DNA of 23,177 bases, from NCBI GenBank assembly GCA_019419585.1, contig DXZQ01000032.1, positions 1 to 23,177 on the forward strand, read 5' to 3'. Source of the stretch: Collinsella sp. GTDB taxonomy: Bacteria > Actinomycetota > Coriobacteriia > Coriobacteriales > Coriobacteriaceae. The notes under the pieces were generated by a model, which saw only the letters and a program-made list of their open reading frames with translations, made no database searches and was not told where the DNA came from. A program made the translations under genes and the position numbers. Of this stretch, positions 23,124-23,177 are shown one piece after another (positions within the stretch are counted from its first letter, which is position 1; each line of letters opens with the position of its first letter).

Positions 23124-23177
23124 TGGCTCCCCGGGTAGGACTCGAACCTACAACAGCGCGGTTAACAGCCGCGTGCT
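23124..23177 (-). tRNA. tRNA-Asn (GTT), 5' part cut off
   Basis: Read on the minus strand, the anticodon stem CGCGG/CCGCG encloses the loop CTGTTAA with anticodon GTT. The T arm is GTAGG/CCTAC with loop TTCGAGT. The acceptor 3' half CCGGGGA is followed by discriminator G and an encoded CCA (23124-23126), all normal for tRNA-Asn. The D arm and 5' acceptor half lie past the window edge. Confidence 0.93.

Overview
The window is a 23.2 kb piece of a compact, GC-rich bacterial chromosome. The gene set and order point to a Coriobacteriia actinomycete, most likely Collinsella or a close relative. This placement is inferred from protein character and gene neighbourhood, not from a database search. 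Almost every base belongs to a gene or a short control region. I see no IS element, prophage, CRISPR array, rRNA or replication origin. No gene-free stretch exceeds about 220 bases. Twenty-two protein genes and one partial tRNA are supported. A 59-codon gene for ribosomal protein L32 is included among them.

Left part (1-8000) is a mixed set of small transcription units. A DUF523 protein (minus) lies downstream of ftsH (minus) and is separated from it by an intrinsic terminator. A short cobO-like ATP:corrinoid adenosyltransferase gene (plus) diverges from ftsH. It converges on a MATE-family exporter gene (minus), and the two stop codons form the outer tips of one perfect palindrome. Next come a SpoU/TrmH-type RNA methyltransferase and a thyA-folA operon that makes dTMP and recycles the resulting dihydrofolate. 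Divergent from thyA is a plus-strand gene for a fusion protein: a DUF134 helix-turn-helix domain, a NifX/NifB-like domain and a Cys/His-rich tail. Its promoter region carries two near-identical 12-bp operator-like palindromes, and a strong internal ribosome-binding site could give the second domain on its own.

Right part (8000-23177) is a conserved housekeeping block read entirely on the minus strand. In transcription order it runs: tRNA-Asn, terminator, asp23 (YloU-like), fakA (YloV/DAK2), recG, rsmD, coaD; then a SepIVA-like coiled-coil gene, a DUF177 gene and rpmF; then a terminator-like hairpin, plsX, acpP, rnc, smc, ftsY and ffh. Genes are packed tightly, with TAATG, ATGA and 8-base stop/start overlaps. 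The block ends at a bidirectional terminator shared with the DUF134-NifX gene. It joins phospholipid precursor supply (FakA, PlsX, AcpP), CoA synthesis (CoaD), ribosome parts and maturation (L32, RsmD, RNase III), chromosome upkeep (RecG, SMC) and co-translational membrane targeting (Ffh, FtsY). It resembles the yloU-yloV-recG-plsX-acpA-rnc-smc-ftsY-ffh order of Firmicutes, but fapR, fabD and fabG are absent and the actinobacterial coaD/SepIVA-like/DUF177/rpmF group is inserted.

The points most worth a second look are the DUF134-NifX fusion with its operators and internal start, the overlapping palindromes between cobO and the MATE gene, the short cobO lacking the usual cobalamin-positioning motif, the attenuator-like hairpins before plsX, and the divergent active-site motifs in ThyA and DHFR.
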